From Gymnogyps californianus (Eukaryota; Chordata; Aves; Accipitriformes; Cathartidae): 64,000 nucleotides of DNA. Location of the stretch: contig NC_059481.1 of NCBI RefSeq assembly GCF_018139145.2, forward strand, positions 6,126,368-6,190,367. The letters are read 5' to 3'. Made by a program: the position numbers and the translations under genes. Positions 14,417 to 25,900 of this stretch are shown here, piece by piece. Below the pieces are notes generated by a model, which searched no databases, was not told the DNA's origin, and saw nothing but the letters and a program-made list of their open reading frames with translations. Numbering within the stretch: position 1 is the first letter of the stretch; each line of letters begins with the position of its first letter.

Positions 14417-15596
14417 TGTGGTGGGTTGACCCTGGCTGGACACCAGGTGCCCACCAAAGCCACTCTATCACTCCGCTCCTCAGCTGGACGGGGGAGAGAA
14501 AATATAATGAAAGGCTCATGGGTTGAAATAAGGACAGGGAGAGATCACTCAGCAATTACTGTCACGGGCAAAACAGACTCGACTTGGGGAAAAAAATTAA
14601 TTTAATTTATTACCAATCAAATCAGAGTAGGATAATGAGAAATAAAACTAAATCTTAAAACACCTTCCCCCCACCCCTCCCTTCTTCCCAGGCTCAGCTT
14701 TACTCCTGATTTCTCTATCTCCTCCCCCTGAGCGGCACAGGAGAATGGGGCATGGGAGTTGCGGTCAGTTCATCACATGTCATCTGTGCTGCTCCTTCCT
14801 CCTTGCTCTCTTCCACTGCTCCAGCATGGGGTGCCACCCACGGGAGACAGTCCTCCACAAACTTCTCCAACGTGGGTCCTTCCCACAGGCTGCAGTTCTT
14901 CTCGAACTGCTCCGGTATGGGTCCTTCCCATGGGCTACAGTTCTTCACGAACTGCTCCAGCGTGGGTCCCTTCCACAGGGTGCAGTCCTTCAAGAACAGA
15001 CTCTGCTCCAGTGTGGGTCCCCCGCGGGGTCACAAGTCCTGCCAGCAAACCTGCTCCAGTGTAGGCTCCTCTCTCCACACGGGTCCACAGGTCCTGCCAG
15101 GAGCCTGCTTCAGCATGGGCTTCCCACGGGGTCACAGCCTCCTTCGGGCATCCACCTGCTCCATCGTGGGGTCCTCCACAGGCTGCAGGTGGATATCTGC
15201 TCCACCGTGGGCCTCCATGGGCTGCAGGGGGACAGCCTGCCTCACCATGGTCTTCCCCACGGGCTGCAGGGGAATCTCTGCTCTGGCGCCTGGAGCACCT
15301 CCTCCCCCTCCTTCTTCACTGACCTTGGTGTCTGCAGAGTTGTTTCTCTCACATCTTCTCACTCCTCTCTCTGGCTGCAATTGCTGCTGCGCAGTAACTT
15401 TTCCCCTTCTTAAATATGTTATCGCAGAGGTGCTGCCACCATCGCTGATGGGCTCGGCCTTGGCCAGCAGCGGGTCCATCTTGGAGCTGGCTGGCATTGG
15501 CTTTATCGGACATAGGGGAAGCTTCTGGCACCTTCTCACAGAAGCCACCCCTGTAGTCCCCCTGCTACCAAAACCTTGCCACGCAAACCCAATACA
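14417..15596 (-). mobile_element. Solo LTR of an endogenous retrovirus, copy 2
   Basis: This is the same family and orientation as the LTR at 6644-7787, collinear along its whole length. It starts TGTGGTGGGTTGACC, ends ACCCAATACA, and is flanked by a perfect but different 5-bp duplication AGTGG (14412-14416 and 15597-15601). Minus-strand signals are the TATA-like box at plus 15409-15418 and AATAAA at plus 14606-14611. It is 1180 bp, longer than copy 1, partly because it keeps an extra minisatellite unit. The private target duplication shows an independent insertion rather than the second LTR of one provirus. Confidence 0.92.
14819..15290. repeat. ~45-bp minisatellite within LTR copy 2
   Basis: Units begin at 14819, 14865, 14910 and 14955 with spacings of 46, 45 and 45 bp. 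Further diverged units begin near 15006, 15054, 15108, 15159 and 15200 with spacings of 41-54 bp. Each starts CTCCA followed by a GTGGG-like core. On the minus (LTR sense) strand the clean units read as a 15-codon repeat with a W-x-GP-x-x-E-Q/K-F pattern. Confidence 0.8.
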
Positions 15597-15601
15597 AGTG
15601 G

Positions 15602-18600
15602 TTTCCTAATTACAGGTTTGATTTAACAGAACACTTATGCACTTGTTTGAATGGGGCCTAAATTATTCTCAAATTCATCTGGATTCTTTATTGAAACGTC
15701 AAGAATTGCTCTTGAAGGACATCACAAATGAGATAATGTAATACTTTTGAATGGACTGCACCTCTTCTTTCACAAAAGGTAATACTGACAGGACAGGCTA
15801 AATTTGGTTATTCAGATATGATGTGCCGAGCAGAAATTAGTAACTTATTACCAGGACAGTCAGTTTTTCCTATTTGGAGCTAGGTTAAAGGAAGTCTACT
15901 TATTCTCAACCTCAGACAAGTCTATAGAGACAAAGGGTAGTGAATATCAACAGCTAAATAATTTACAAGTAACCCTACTCGAGATTAATTTGGGGTAAAC
16001 AGAAGCAGTAGATTATAATAACCCCATCAATCACTTGGTGTTTCACAACAAGTTTCAAGCAATGCCATTAGATTCTTTTTAAAGACATACAAGTTTTCCA
16101 GAGCCCTTGGCTGCCAAGCTAAGTAACCCAGGGCAAGCGCATCCTTTCGTGACTGATCACTTCTGTTGAAGAGCATCAAGAACAAACAAATAAGGTAGCT
16201 GTGAATTAGCTTGGAACGACTGGCTTTTAGTTATTACATTTTAGTGATTATTGTTTTCTCACTCCAACCAAAAATAGCTTATGGAAATGAAAAATTCTTT
16301 GATATTTTATTGAAAACTACAGAAAATGAAGATTTAAAACAAAATGCAGTGCTTGGCAGCCAGAAGTGTGTGCGCAATTGGCGATGTTAACAGAGACTGT
16401 AGTACTCTGTGACGTTGTATTCTTTGTTTAGGTTGTACCAGCATGCCAAATCTTGTAGCAGCTTTCCAAACAGAAAGGAATGTATGGAGCATGTCTCATT
16501 TTAAAAAGTAAAGTTAGGAACCTGTAAATTATTCCATGTGTTCAAATGCCTGTAGCAACAAGGAGTTTGATTTCAATGGGGATCTTCAAAGGCAGAGGGG
16601 TCACTTAATTTCATATTATTTGAAGGTGCGGAGAGTAAGTACTTAGTGTTCACTATGATTTTATTCAGGTTCTAAATTCTACATTAATTAATTCGCAAAA
16701 CAAAGCAGTACATAGAAATTAAATTTTCTTTTGCTCCAAATATGCAAACAGGAAAAACCTGAATTACGTTGGAATAGGTTGGTATTCATAGAGATTTATT
16801 TCTTGAAACCCTTCCATGCCTCCTCCTAGAATTTCCATTCTTCTGTAGGTATATGGCCATTCCAAGTCAGCTATCACAATGAAGCCTGGTATGTGGATGT
16901 GAAACGACAATCATCTTAACCATATGCATGTAGCTAGGGGAATTACTTATGAAGTTTTGTTGCTTTCATTCAAGCCTGTCCCACTGCAGGTGAAAGAGAT
17001 TCTTTGTGGCAACGTGGCTAAAAAGCAGTGTGTGTGGCAGCAGTTTTCCATCTAACTTTCTGTTTTAATCTGGCTGTTCTTCCTGAATCATACATTTCTT
17101 GTATTAAGTTTTCTTTATCTGATTTTTCTCAAAATATGATTTTTATAATCAAATTATAATTCATATAATGAAAATTTGAACCAAAATATGAAAACTGTGT
17201 ATGAGTATATGCTAGCCAGGAGGTACATTCTCCTTTCTTGTAAGAAACATGTCTCACTTAATGGATTCTTGTCTGTTTTTAACAACCATTCCATCAATGT
17301 GGCTGGGATACTGAAAGCTGATGCATTTCCTAGAAGTAGTCTTTTGTGAGGAAAAATGTGTGTGTGATTTGATAAATATGCATCTTGATTTAGTTGACTT
17401 GCTGTCAAAGTGAGCAAACCAGAGGCAATTGCTAGAGCTGAGTGCGTGGGTGGAGGTTGGTGTCTGGAGCCTGTTGGTCTGGGACCAAGTGAGAACCACC
17501 AGCTGCAGCCCAAGAGGCAAGTGGGGTCTGTGCAGGACTGGCTTATCTCCTCATGGTGGTAGCAAAGTGGCTGAGAGCAGAAACTGCACAGAGCTGTGGG
17601 AAACTGTGTATTGTACAAGCACACTAGCTGTTGTGTGATTTTTTTTTTTTTTTCTTCAATAAAATCCTAGTCTTACAAAGAGCTCCAAGTGCGTGGAGCT
17701 CCTGCTGGAATCAGTTCAGTTGGGATGAGGGGATTCAGTCCCCACAGATCTGAATGCAGCACTGAGGCACTACACTCAGGAAGGAAGTATGCAGTTAAGG
17801 AACATGCATAACAGTATGACAAAAATGATTTGCTGATACATTGAGAGAGTTATTGTATTTAGAACATGTACAGATAAAGAACTTGGAGCTTCTGAGTTCT
17901 ACTGAGTACTTTGAAAAGTCTCAATCGCTGTAGCAACAGATGACTATTGTAATAGGAGACCACAGAAGAGAGTTTAGACATCGCAAGATGTAAGTATATA
18001 TGGCTGGAAAAAGACCTGCTGTACCCTTAAAATCAAGCTCTATTAATTTTCAAAAGATAGAATCTTCTTCTGATATTGTTATTATGTGGTATATGAAGCT
18101 GTAGTGGCATGATGGCAGTTAAAATGCTTTCACAAGCTCGTTCTACAAAAGCCACTTTCTTATTGCTGCCATTGCAGATGCTGAATTTGGTGACAAGACT
18201 GAAAGCTATGTGGATGTTTCCCAAGAGTTTTGTATTCTTGTGTATCAAACTCTCTGTTTTGGGGCTGTGACCCTTTTAAAGACAACGTGTAGTCCTACTG
18301 GAGATTTCAATAGGACTAGTCAGATGCTTGAAGTGAGCCATGTACTTCAGCGTTTCACTAAACTAAGGAGCAAAATCTCTGGATAATACTGTTGTTCTAG
18401 CCATGATGCAACCTACACATACAGAGGTGCAGGCCTGTTGATGTGTTTCAGTAGACCCACTGATGTACTTGGAAAAAACAGAGAAGTTTTAAGGTTATTA
18501 AGGTTGGGTGTATAGTTTTAATAAATTAATTAGTCATATAGCTGCATATTGATTACATTCTTTTTTCTTTTTTTTTTATTGTGTGTCAAGGTTTTTTCCA

Positions 18601-20387
18601 CTTTGGAACATGAAAATTTAGCTCACATTGGACTTTGTTACTGTATTCTCTTTAAATCTTTATTCTTAGTTGAAGTAAATAAACCAACACGGTAAAGAGA
18701 GCTGATAGCTACTCCATCTGTATTATGGCACACAATGATGGCTGGAAGTTAAAGGTTTGATATATAGATCTATTTTTTTATTGCCAGCCCCTGCCCCTGA
18801 AGAAAGTATTAAAATTTCCAGATGAGTAACCAAACAATAAATAGATGAGACAGTTGCTGTGAATATCTGATTTTTTGCATAATAATGAGATATTGCTGGA
18901 TAATACACTTTGCAGTCCACAGTTTGTCTACATTATCATTTTGATTGGACAAATGCATAAGAAAGATATACAAGTAAAGCCATGCCAAGTCTTTTATTTT
19001 AAATTGACTCCATGTGAGAGTTCAGTTAAATTTCCATGACATTTTAAAAACAAAACAAATTCTAGGAATATCCCTACACACATACACACACAGAGCGGCA
19101 TTCACTTGCACATATACACACACACACAAAATATATAGCCAATACCTGGTCTCACAATTACTTATGCACAGCAGAAACATTGTGTGCAAACTGCAAGCTC
19201 TTTTTCGTGCCAGTTAGGTTAGAATTAGGGTCATTTTCAGTAAGCATCTTCTTTCTTGCCTTGCAGAAGGCTCACGGAAACACATGCAAGGGAGCCTTTC
19301 ACCTCACAGCAGGACCTTGTTCCGTACCAGAACAGACCAAAACAAAGGAGGCTTTGGGGTCATTCACGAATGGTAGGGTGGATAGGTGAATTCCTCACTG
19401 CGTTCACAGTGGAAAGAAACCTAAAGCCTAGCCATGCTGATCTTCATGGACAAAATCTCAGTCTACATGTCTCAAAAGAGTCTGAAATCTAGTATCATTT
19501 TGGTGCAGTTCTGAAAGGGGAGAAATACTGCAGCTATTGAAGCCACTGACAAATTTCTTACAGTTGCGTATAAGGGTGCTGCTGGCAGCACTGAAGCAAC
19601 ATCTCTGTCACTGATATCATTGCTAGGAGATGACTAGCACTATTCCCAATATCAATGTGTAGGTCAAAGCTTGTTCTCAGTTAGAGAGCTAGTTGTCACA
19701 ATTAAACTAATCTCTTTTTTAAATTCGTTCCAGACCTTTTTGTTTTAGAGTTCTATTGATAAAGATGGGATAAGAGGGTTTTTTTCTTTCTAGAAAAAAA
19801 AGAAAAGCTGTATTTTATTTTATTTTGTTTTATTTGAAGATAGTTAACTGTTTTCTGCACTTGACCGTGTCATCTGGACAGGAAGACATGTAAGCCCAAG
19901 CTTCAAGATTAGTTTCTTCTGGTATGCAGGTCTCCAACTCCCGTTGTTCGTCTGGTTTAATTCTGAGCCCTCTAAATCCTGCAGTTATGTCATCGTGTTC
20001 TTGCTTTTTGCTGTATTCTTCTTACATCTCTCAGTCCTCGCCAAGTCTTTGCACGGACGTTTGCTTCCCCCATGTTTTGAGAGGGCAGGGTCCTGTGTTC
20101 CTCACACTCCTGATGACTGCAGTGGGACTTCTTGCTGTGCAAACAACTGAAAAACCTTACTTACACAGGGCCCGGTTTCAGACCTACAAAGCACTAGCAA
20201 CTCAACTGCAAACAACCGAGTACAGCATCTGCTCGTTAAACTGAGGAGCTGGCTTATCTCTGCCTTTCTTTTTTTCTCTGTGTGTGTCTGCGTGTGTGCA
20301 CCAGATAAGGAATCCACACACTTAAAAAAAAAAGGTAAAGAAATAAACAAGCCCAGCAAATATGCCTTAGATGTGTCCTAAAATCAT
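15602..20387. other. Intergenic DNA between LTR copies 2 and 3
   Basis: No gene is recognised. It contains a T15 run (17639-17653), the CA microsatellite and a TTTTA-rich patch near 19812-19836. A 156-codon minus-strand frame (17154-17624) has no family resemblance. Confidence 0.55.
19075..19130. repeat. Imperfect (CA)n microsatellite
   Basis: CACACA-rich sequence with TACACACA interruptions occurs in two blocks separated by about 20 bp of non-repeat sequence. Confidence 0.75.
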
Positions 20388-20985
20388 TGTCGTGGTTTAA
20401 CCCCAGTCAGCAGCCAAGCACCACGCAGCCGCTCCCTCACTCCCCCCGACTCCCAGTGGGATGGGGAGAAGAATCGGGAAAGAAGGTAGAACTTGTGGGT
20501 TGAGATAAGAACAGTTTAATAACTAAAGTAAAATATAATACTAACAATAATAATAATGAAATATTATAATAATAATAATAGTAATGAAAAGGAATATAAC
20601 CCAAAAAAAAGAGAAAAAAAAAGAAAAAAACCAGTGATGCACAATGCAATTGCTCACCACCCGCTGACCGATGCCAGAGCCACGATCCGCACCTTCCGGC
20701 CAACTCCCCCCTGTTTATATACTGGGCATGACGTTCCATGGTATGGAATACCCCTTTGGCTAGTTCAGGTCAGCTGCCCCGGCTACGCTCCCTCCCAGCT
20801 TCTTGCACACCTGCTTGCTGGCAGAGCATGGGGAACTGAAAAGTCCTTAAGTTAAGATAAGCACTACTTAGCAACAGCTAAAACATTGGAGTGTTATCAA
20901 CAGTATTCTCACACTAAATCCAAAACACAGCACTGTACCAGCTACTAAGAAGAGAGTTAACTCTATCCCAGCCGAAACCAGGACT
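20388..20985 (-). mobile_element. Solo LTR of a second avian ERV family
   Basis: The element runs from TGTCGTGGTTTAACCCC to CAGCCGAAACCAGGAC, a pair of ends I recognise as a common avian LTR type. On the minus strand it carries TATATAAA (plus 20714-20721), followed about 200 bp later by ATTAAA (plus 20515-20520), giving a normal U3-R-U5 order. The minus-strand first base appears mutated (A instead of T at plus 20985), and no perfect target duplication is visible (AATCAT before, AACCTC after). An ATA-rich microsatellite (20542-20583) and an A-rich stretch (20604-20632) lie between R and U5. No internal retroviral genes are adjacent. Confidence 0.85.
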
Positions 20986-22299
20986 AACCTCAGCAATAGA
21001 GAGAGGAAAACTGTTGCTAGATTAAAGAAATCTACAGAACTAACATATTGCAGCTCTGCTAGTATATATATGATTTAATTTACAGAAGGACATATATTTC
21101 CTAATGGTTCCTCATACCAGATTTATATAGTGGTAGATTTCTGACTCCGTTTCTTCACCAGGGTATACTCACAGTATTGAGAAATAATGCAGGATTTTCC
21201 ATGAATTTAAAGTATCTATCAGCATTTCTGTCATGACAGACAACATCAGAAGAGCTTTCATGATGCACAGCCACCAGTGTTGTACCCAGAAGCCATTTAA
21301 CTACAAAAAAGAAATGTGACCAGATTTTGGCCTAGTTATTCACCTGCTGGTGAAATGTCTTACCCTGAGGAGTGACATCTGGACTGTGTCCCAGTTCAGT
21401 TCCTCATAACCCCTCATGCTGTAACCGATAAACAGGCATTTTGTGGGTTCTTCTTCCTCAGTCATGCAGGTCCAGCCCATATTTATGAAACATAGAGTCA
21501 AATTCAAGCCTTAAAGCACGGACTGTCTTCATCTAGCAACATGACATTCCCTGCCCTGGCAAAATTCTAGCTTACTGCATTTGACCTCAGAAGCAAGATG
21601 CATTTTGCTCCTATTGTGCTGCTGGAATTATGTAACTGACCAATTAATTATATTTTAAAGATTATAATATGGATAATGGGTAGCAAACTTGGTGAAGTCA
21701 TCAGGCTAAGTGTACTGCAGGTGCAACATCTTTTCTTACTGGAATTTGATTCATTCACAAAATGATTTTTCTATTCAAAACAACTGTCATGCTTCCTTTG
21801 TCCATGGATAATTAAATAAGCTTTCCAATTTATTCATGTGTTCTAATTTACATAGGGTACTAACCCAAAAAAACCCTCTGCTCACCCAGACAAAAGACAT
21901 AAAATACATAGAAAGATAAATCTAAATGTCAGATACAGCACACTAAGAACAGTTCTGGCTGGTGAGGGCACTGTTGCTGTAGCTTGGAGTCTGGCTGTGG
22001 GTGGTCTCTGGTAAGTAGTGGTAGTCAGGGTTGAACCAAACTAAGTACTGCTGGTGAGTTTTCTTGTCTTCTCCTCTTCTGAGATCGTATTAGGAAAGTA
22101 TGGGTCTGAGGTATTGAAACTGTCCTGTGCAGGGCTTTTATACTCTCTTTACTCCCAGCTTCTTTAGCTCAGCTTTCTAGGGTACAATCAGGTACTCAGA
22201 GCAAGATTCTCCCCTTTTATTGCGCTTCTTCCAAGCACTGGTCTTTGTACAGACCCTCTGCAGTAAGAGGATTCCATCCGAAGTTTATCACATCTGTGC
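20986..22299. other. Intergenic DNA between LTR and CR1
   Basis: No coding or repeat feature is recognised in this stretch. Confidence 0.55.
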
Positions 22300-22915
22300 T
22301 GTTGTTCTGAGCCTGCAGGCTTGTCTCAGAAATAGTGAGGCCAGCAGGACTAGGGAAGTGATCATCCCCCTGTACTCAGCACTGGTGAGGTCGCACCTCA
22401 AATACTCTGTTCAGTTTTGGGCCCCTCACTACAAGAAAGACATTGAGGTGCTGGAGCGTGTCCGAAGAAGGACAATGAAGCTGGTGAAGGGTCTAGAGAA
22501 CAAGTCTTATGAGGAGTGGCTGAGGGAACTGGGGTTGTTTAGGCTGGAGAAAAGGAGGCTCTGGGAAGACCTTATCGCTCTCTACAACTACCTGAAAGGA
22601 GGTTGTGGCGAGGTGGGTGTTGGTCTCTTCTCCCCCGTAACAAGTGATAGGACAAGAGGAAACAGCCTCAAGTTGCCCCAGGGGAGGTTTAGATTGGATA
22701 TTAGGAAAAATTTCTTCACCGAAAGGGTTGTCAAGCATTGGAACAGGCTGCCCAGGGAAGTGGTTGAGTCACCATGCCTGGAAGTGTATGAAAGATGTGT
22801 AGATGAGGTGCTTAGGGACATGGTTTAGTGGTGGACTTGGCAGTGTTAGGTTAACAGTTGAACTCTATGATCTTAAAGGTCTTTTCCAACCTAAACAATT
22901 CTATGATTCTATGAT
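22300..22915 (+). mobile_element. CR1 LINE 3' fragment with open ORF2 end
   Basis: A continuous reading frame to the TAG at 22826-22828 encodes the C-terminal part of the CR1 reverse-transcriptase polyprotein, recognisable from [54 protein letters not shown] and [19 protein letters not shown] short 3' UTR follows (GATCTTAAAGGTCTTTTCCA) and ends in the CR1 hallmark of repeated ATTCTATGAT at about 22898-22915. The element is 5'-truncated near 22300, as most copies are. The frame upstream of about 22300 does not resemble CR1. No target duplication is expected for this family. Confidence 0.93.
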
Positions 22916-22936
22916 CTCCTGAGATCCCATCTGTTT

Positions 22937-22954
22937 CCCCCCCCCCCCCCCCCC
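22937..22954. repeat. Poly(C) run of 18
   Basis: Eighteen consecutive C residues lie about 20 bp downstream of the CR1 3' end. The exact length is vulnerable to sequencing error. Confidence 0.85.
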
Positions 22955-25900
22955 ATGACCTTAAGGGCACTTTGGGAGTCTGAATGAGTTGGAATATTAA
23001 CCTTGATTTCCTAAGTTGTAGGCAAGCGCGCTAATGTTTGGACTGTTCCGTCTCTTAACCACAAAGGCCAGAGATATGGTAGCTAAGGGCAGACTTACAT
23101 TCTGGCCAACACAGCTGGGCCTTGGGCTCCCCACCTGCCGGTCCTGTTTAGGCTCTGTGATCGCACGTGGTACAATATGCAGGACTGTGTCCACAGCTGG
23201 GGCAATGCTCCAGTTGGTGACTTCGGGGATTGTGTATGTGGACTGATTTATGATTCTCAAGAGTGTTGTGTAGTAGCTCTTTTTTTCCCCAGACAAGGCA
23301 ATTCAGCTTCAAACATGTCTGTCTTATTTATAAGCAGTTTAAACTTTACACTCAAGTTATTTTCTTCTCTTTCCCCAAGCTTATAATTTAAGGGGAAAAC
23401 CATCAAAAATAAGTACATAACATAGCAGAATACAAACTCTTAAAACACTAGCAGAACCTTCAATCTCTGCTTGTTTTCCTTTATGGTATTTTGTTTTATT
23501 AATAAGGCTGCCTCTATATTCATGACAAAATAAGAAAGCTATTTCCAATGAAACAGACAAGTCTTTGTTAGACATCAAATATAACTAATATTTGATGTCA
23601 TAAATATTAATGACTTTCATGTCTTTAGATACTTTAGAATCAATTCCAAACATTTTTGTTTTGATTCACTCTTATTTATTTTTTCACATTTAACTGGTAG
23701 AAGGAATTTTCCCCTATTTTTCTGTGAAAAATCTATCAAGTTCTGCAGCCTGATTTAATCTTTTGAAGCCTCTTTTCAAACTATTTCAATTAAGTTGTTG
23801 TTCAATGTATTTTACATGGCTAAATCTGTACACCCAGGCGAAATTAGTTGTTAGTGTCGCGTGACAGAAATGCATATATGATGGCCACCAGTTTGGCTGT
23901 CACTTAGGACTGATTCTGGGATTTCCTGGTAAAACAGAAGGGATTGAAAGAGGCAGGCCTTTAACTGGAAACATTTAACAGACCACATTTTCTGTGAGCA
24001 CAACACACAGCATAACCTGTCATTTGACATCCGATTTCTTGGCGAATTCTCTACAGGTACTGAACAATAATTGGTATTGCACAATGTGAGTGGTCTCAGT
24101 AACTATAAATTAATGTTTGTTGTTCCTTAAAAGCAGGAAATTCCTCTTTTCTGAGTGGAATAGTTCCATATCTTCTCACAAGTGTACAGACTCCTGTTTA
24201 GGCCACAAACTCAAATTTTAATGTCTTATAAAGAAATAATGAGTAATGTTATCAGTTGAATGACTATTGAAGGAGAGAGCGGAGTTTTCCAGAGATTAGA
24301 TATCTGAACCTGATATGTCTATAATAATTGAGAGCCAAGATAAAATATCCATCCACATGTGGAGGAGAGAGGATTCTTTGCCTATGGAGGGTTAAATATA
24401 GGATAGGGGATGTGCCAATATGAAAGAGACAGAATTAGTCTTCCAAGAGTTACAAGTTGTTCCATGTATTTGTGCATGTTTGTTTCTAGGGGATTTATTT
24501 CTTTCATCTATTTTTTTTAATATACTGTGATTATGGAAAAAATCTTTGCAAATCCGACATTGCACTCTGCTTTTGCCTTAGAATCTTTGTTCTTAAGTAA
24601 TCTTGGCAATAACCAATAACTTGCTGACTATTGCAGCAATAAAATATGATGACCGTATTGCAGTCTCCACTGGTGACATATTTCAGTCCTTTTTTTAAGG
24701 CACATTTAGAAGTGATTGAGCACAAACACAGTGTGATACTGACACAGTTCTTATAACCCAGTCCCTCCTCTTGCTGCTGTAATAGACTGCTGTATTGTCT
24801 GTGGAGTAGTCAGACTTTTGATGACTACATGTAGTAACCCTGCTTTCTTTCCTCTCTAGCTCCACGTTCTCTTTGTCATCTCCTAAAAAGCCTGTTCCCT
24901 TGGCAGCTCTCCCTCTTCACACCATTGGTCATTCATGTCATTGAGGGAGGCAGCAGATCAGTAAACAAAAGTAACCACAAAGTCCAGATCCCCCGGACAG
25001 CCAATCTGCTTTGGACACCAGTCACATGAGTCCTTATTCCTAGATATAAACATTTTTCGGTACTAAGAGTTCGGTAGGATGAAGGCAGCTCTGGGGCTGA
25101 GAGACTCTGTCCAGTGGTAACGGGCCTTCAAGAGAGCTGTAGCCAAGGAACAGGACAAGGCTGGGGTCTCCATTTGCCAAGCCATTGAGTTTACAGAGCT
25201 TGCCCTAAAAGTGAATGCGCAGAGAAAATACAAGGCGGGGGAGGAGACAGAGGGTTTATACCCAGAAGGTTAGCTTTATATTAACTAAATTGCCACCAAT
25301 ACGAGAAAAGCAATTCCTATAGAAGCTGTTCTTTCGTCAGATAAATCTTGAAAGGCTCGGTCTATACTCAGATCAAAGGAAAAAATAGATGCAAGCTTGT
25401 GATGGGAAATGCAGGAAAACAGTAAGTTAAAAAAAAAAAAAATCATACCTTGAAAAAAAAAAATCTCTGAATGCTTTCAGAGCATGAAGGAAAGAAATCC
25501 CAAGTTCTTTCCAAGCCTGCAGAACATCATAGCTGTTGTAAATAGGCCAGTCCCAAAAAGAGCACACGTGTTCCAAATGGGAGGAGATTACTTGCTGCAT
25601 CATTTTACCATGTTTGATTTATCAGTAACTAATGGAAAGTTGATGGACTTAGAACAAAATAATTCAGTGTGTCATAAGCCCCCCAAGATTTGGCATAAAA
25701 AATGTTTTACTTATGGTATATTCATATGGTGAGAACATAGCCAAGTTGTTAGCATTAATGAAATCCATCCTAATTCCTCTTTGTAAGAGGCATTATTAAT
25801 CTGCTGTTATTAAACAAGGAGTTTAAAGCAGTTAGGACAAAGAGTAGGACAAGGAGACAAAATACATTTGAAAATTGCACCATTCAGAGCAAGAACTTAG

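Noticed and set aside
6644..15596. One full-length provirus bounded by two LTRs
   Set aside because: Each LTR has its own, different 5-bp target duplication, and the 6.6 kb between them shows no retroviral coding similarity.
17154..17624. 156-codon minus-strand frame
   Set aside because: It has no recognisable domain or family resemblance and an unremarkable length for chance in 64 kb. There are no supporting splice or promoter signals.
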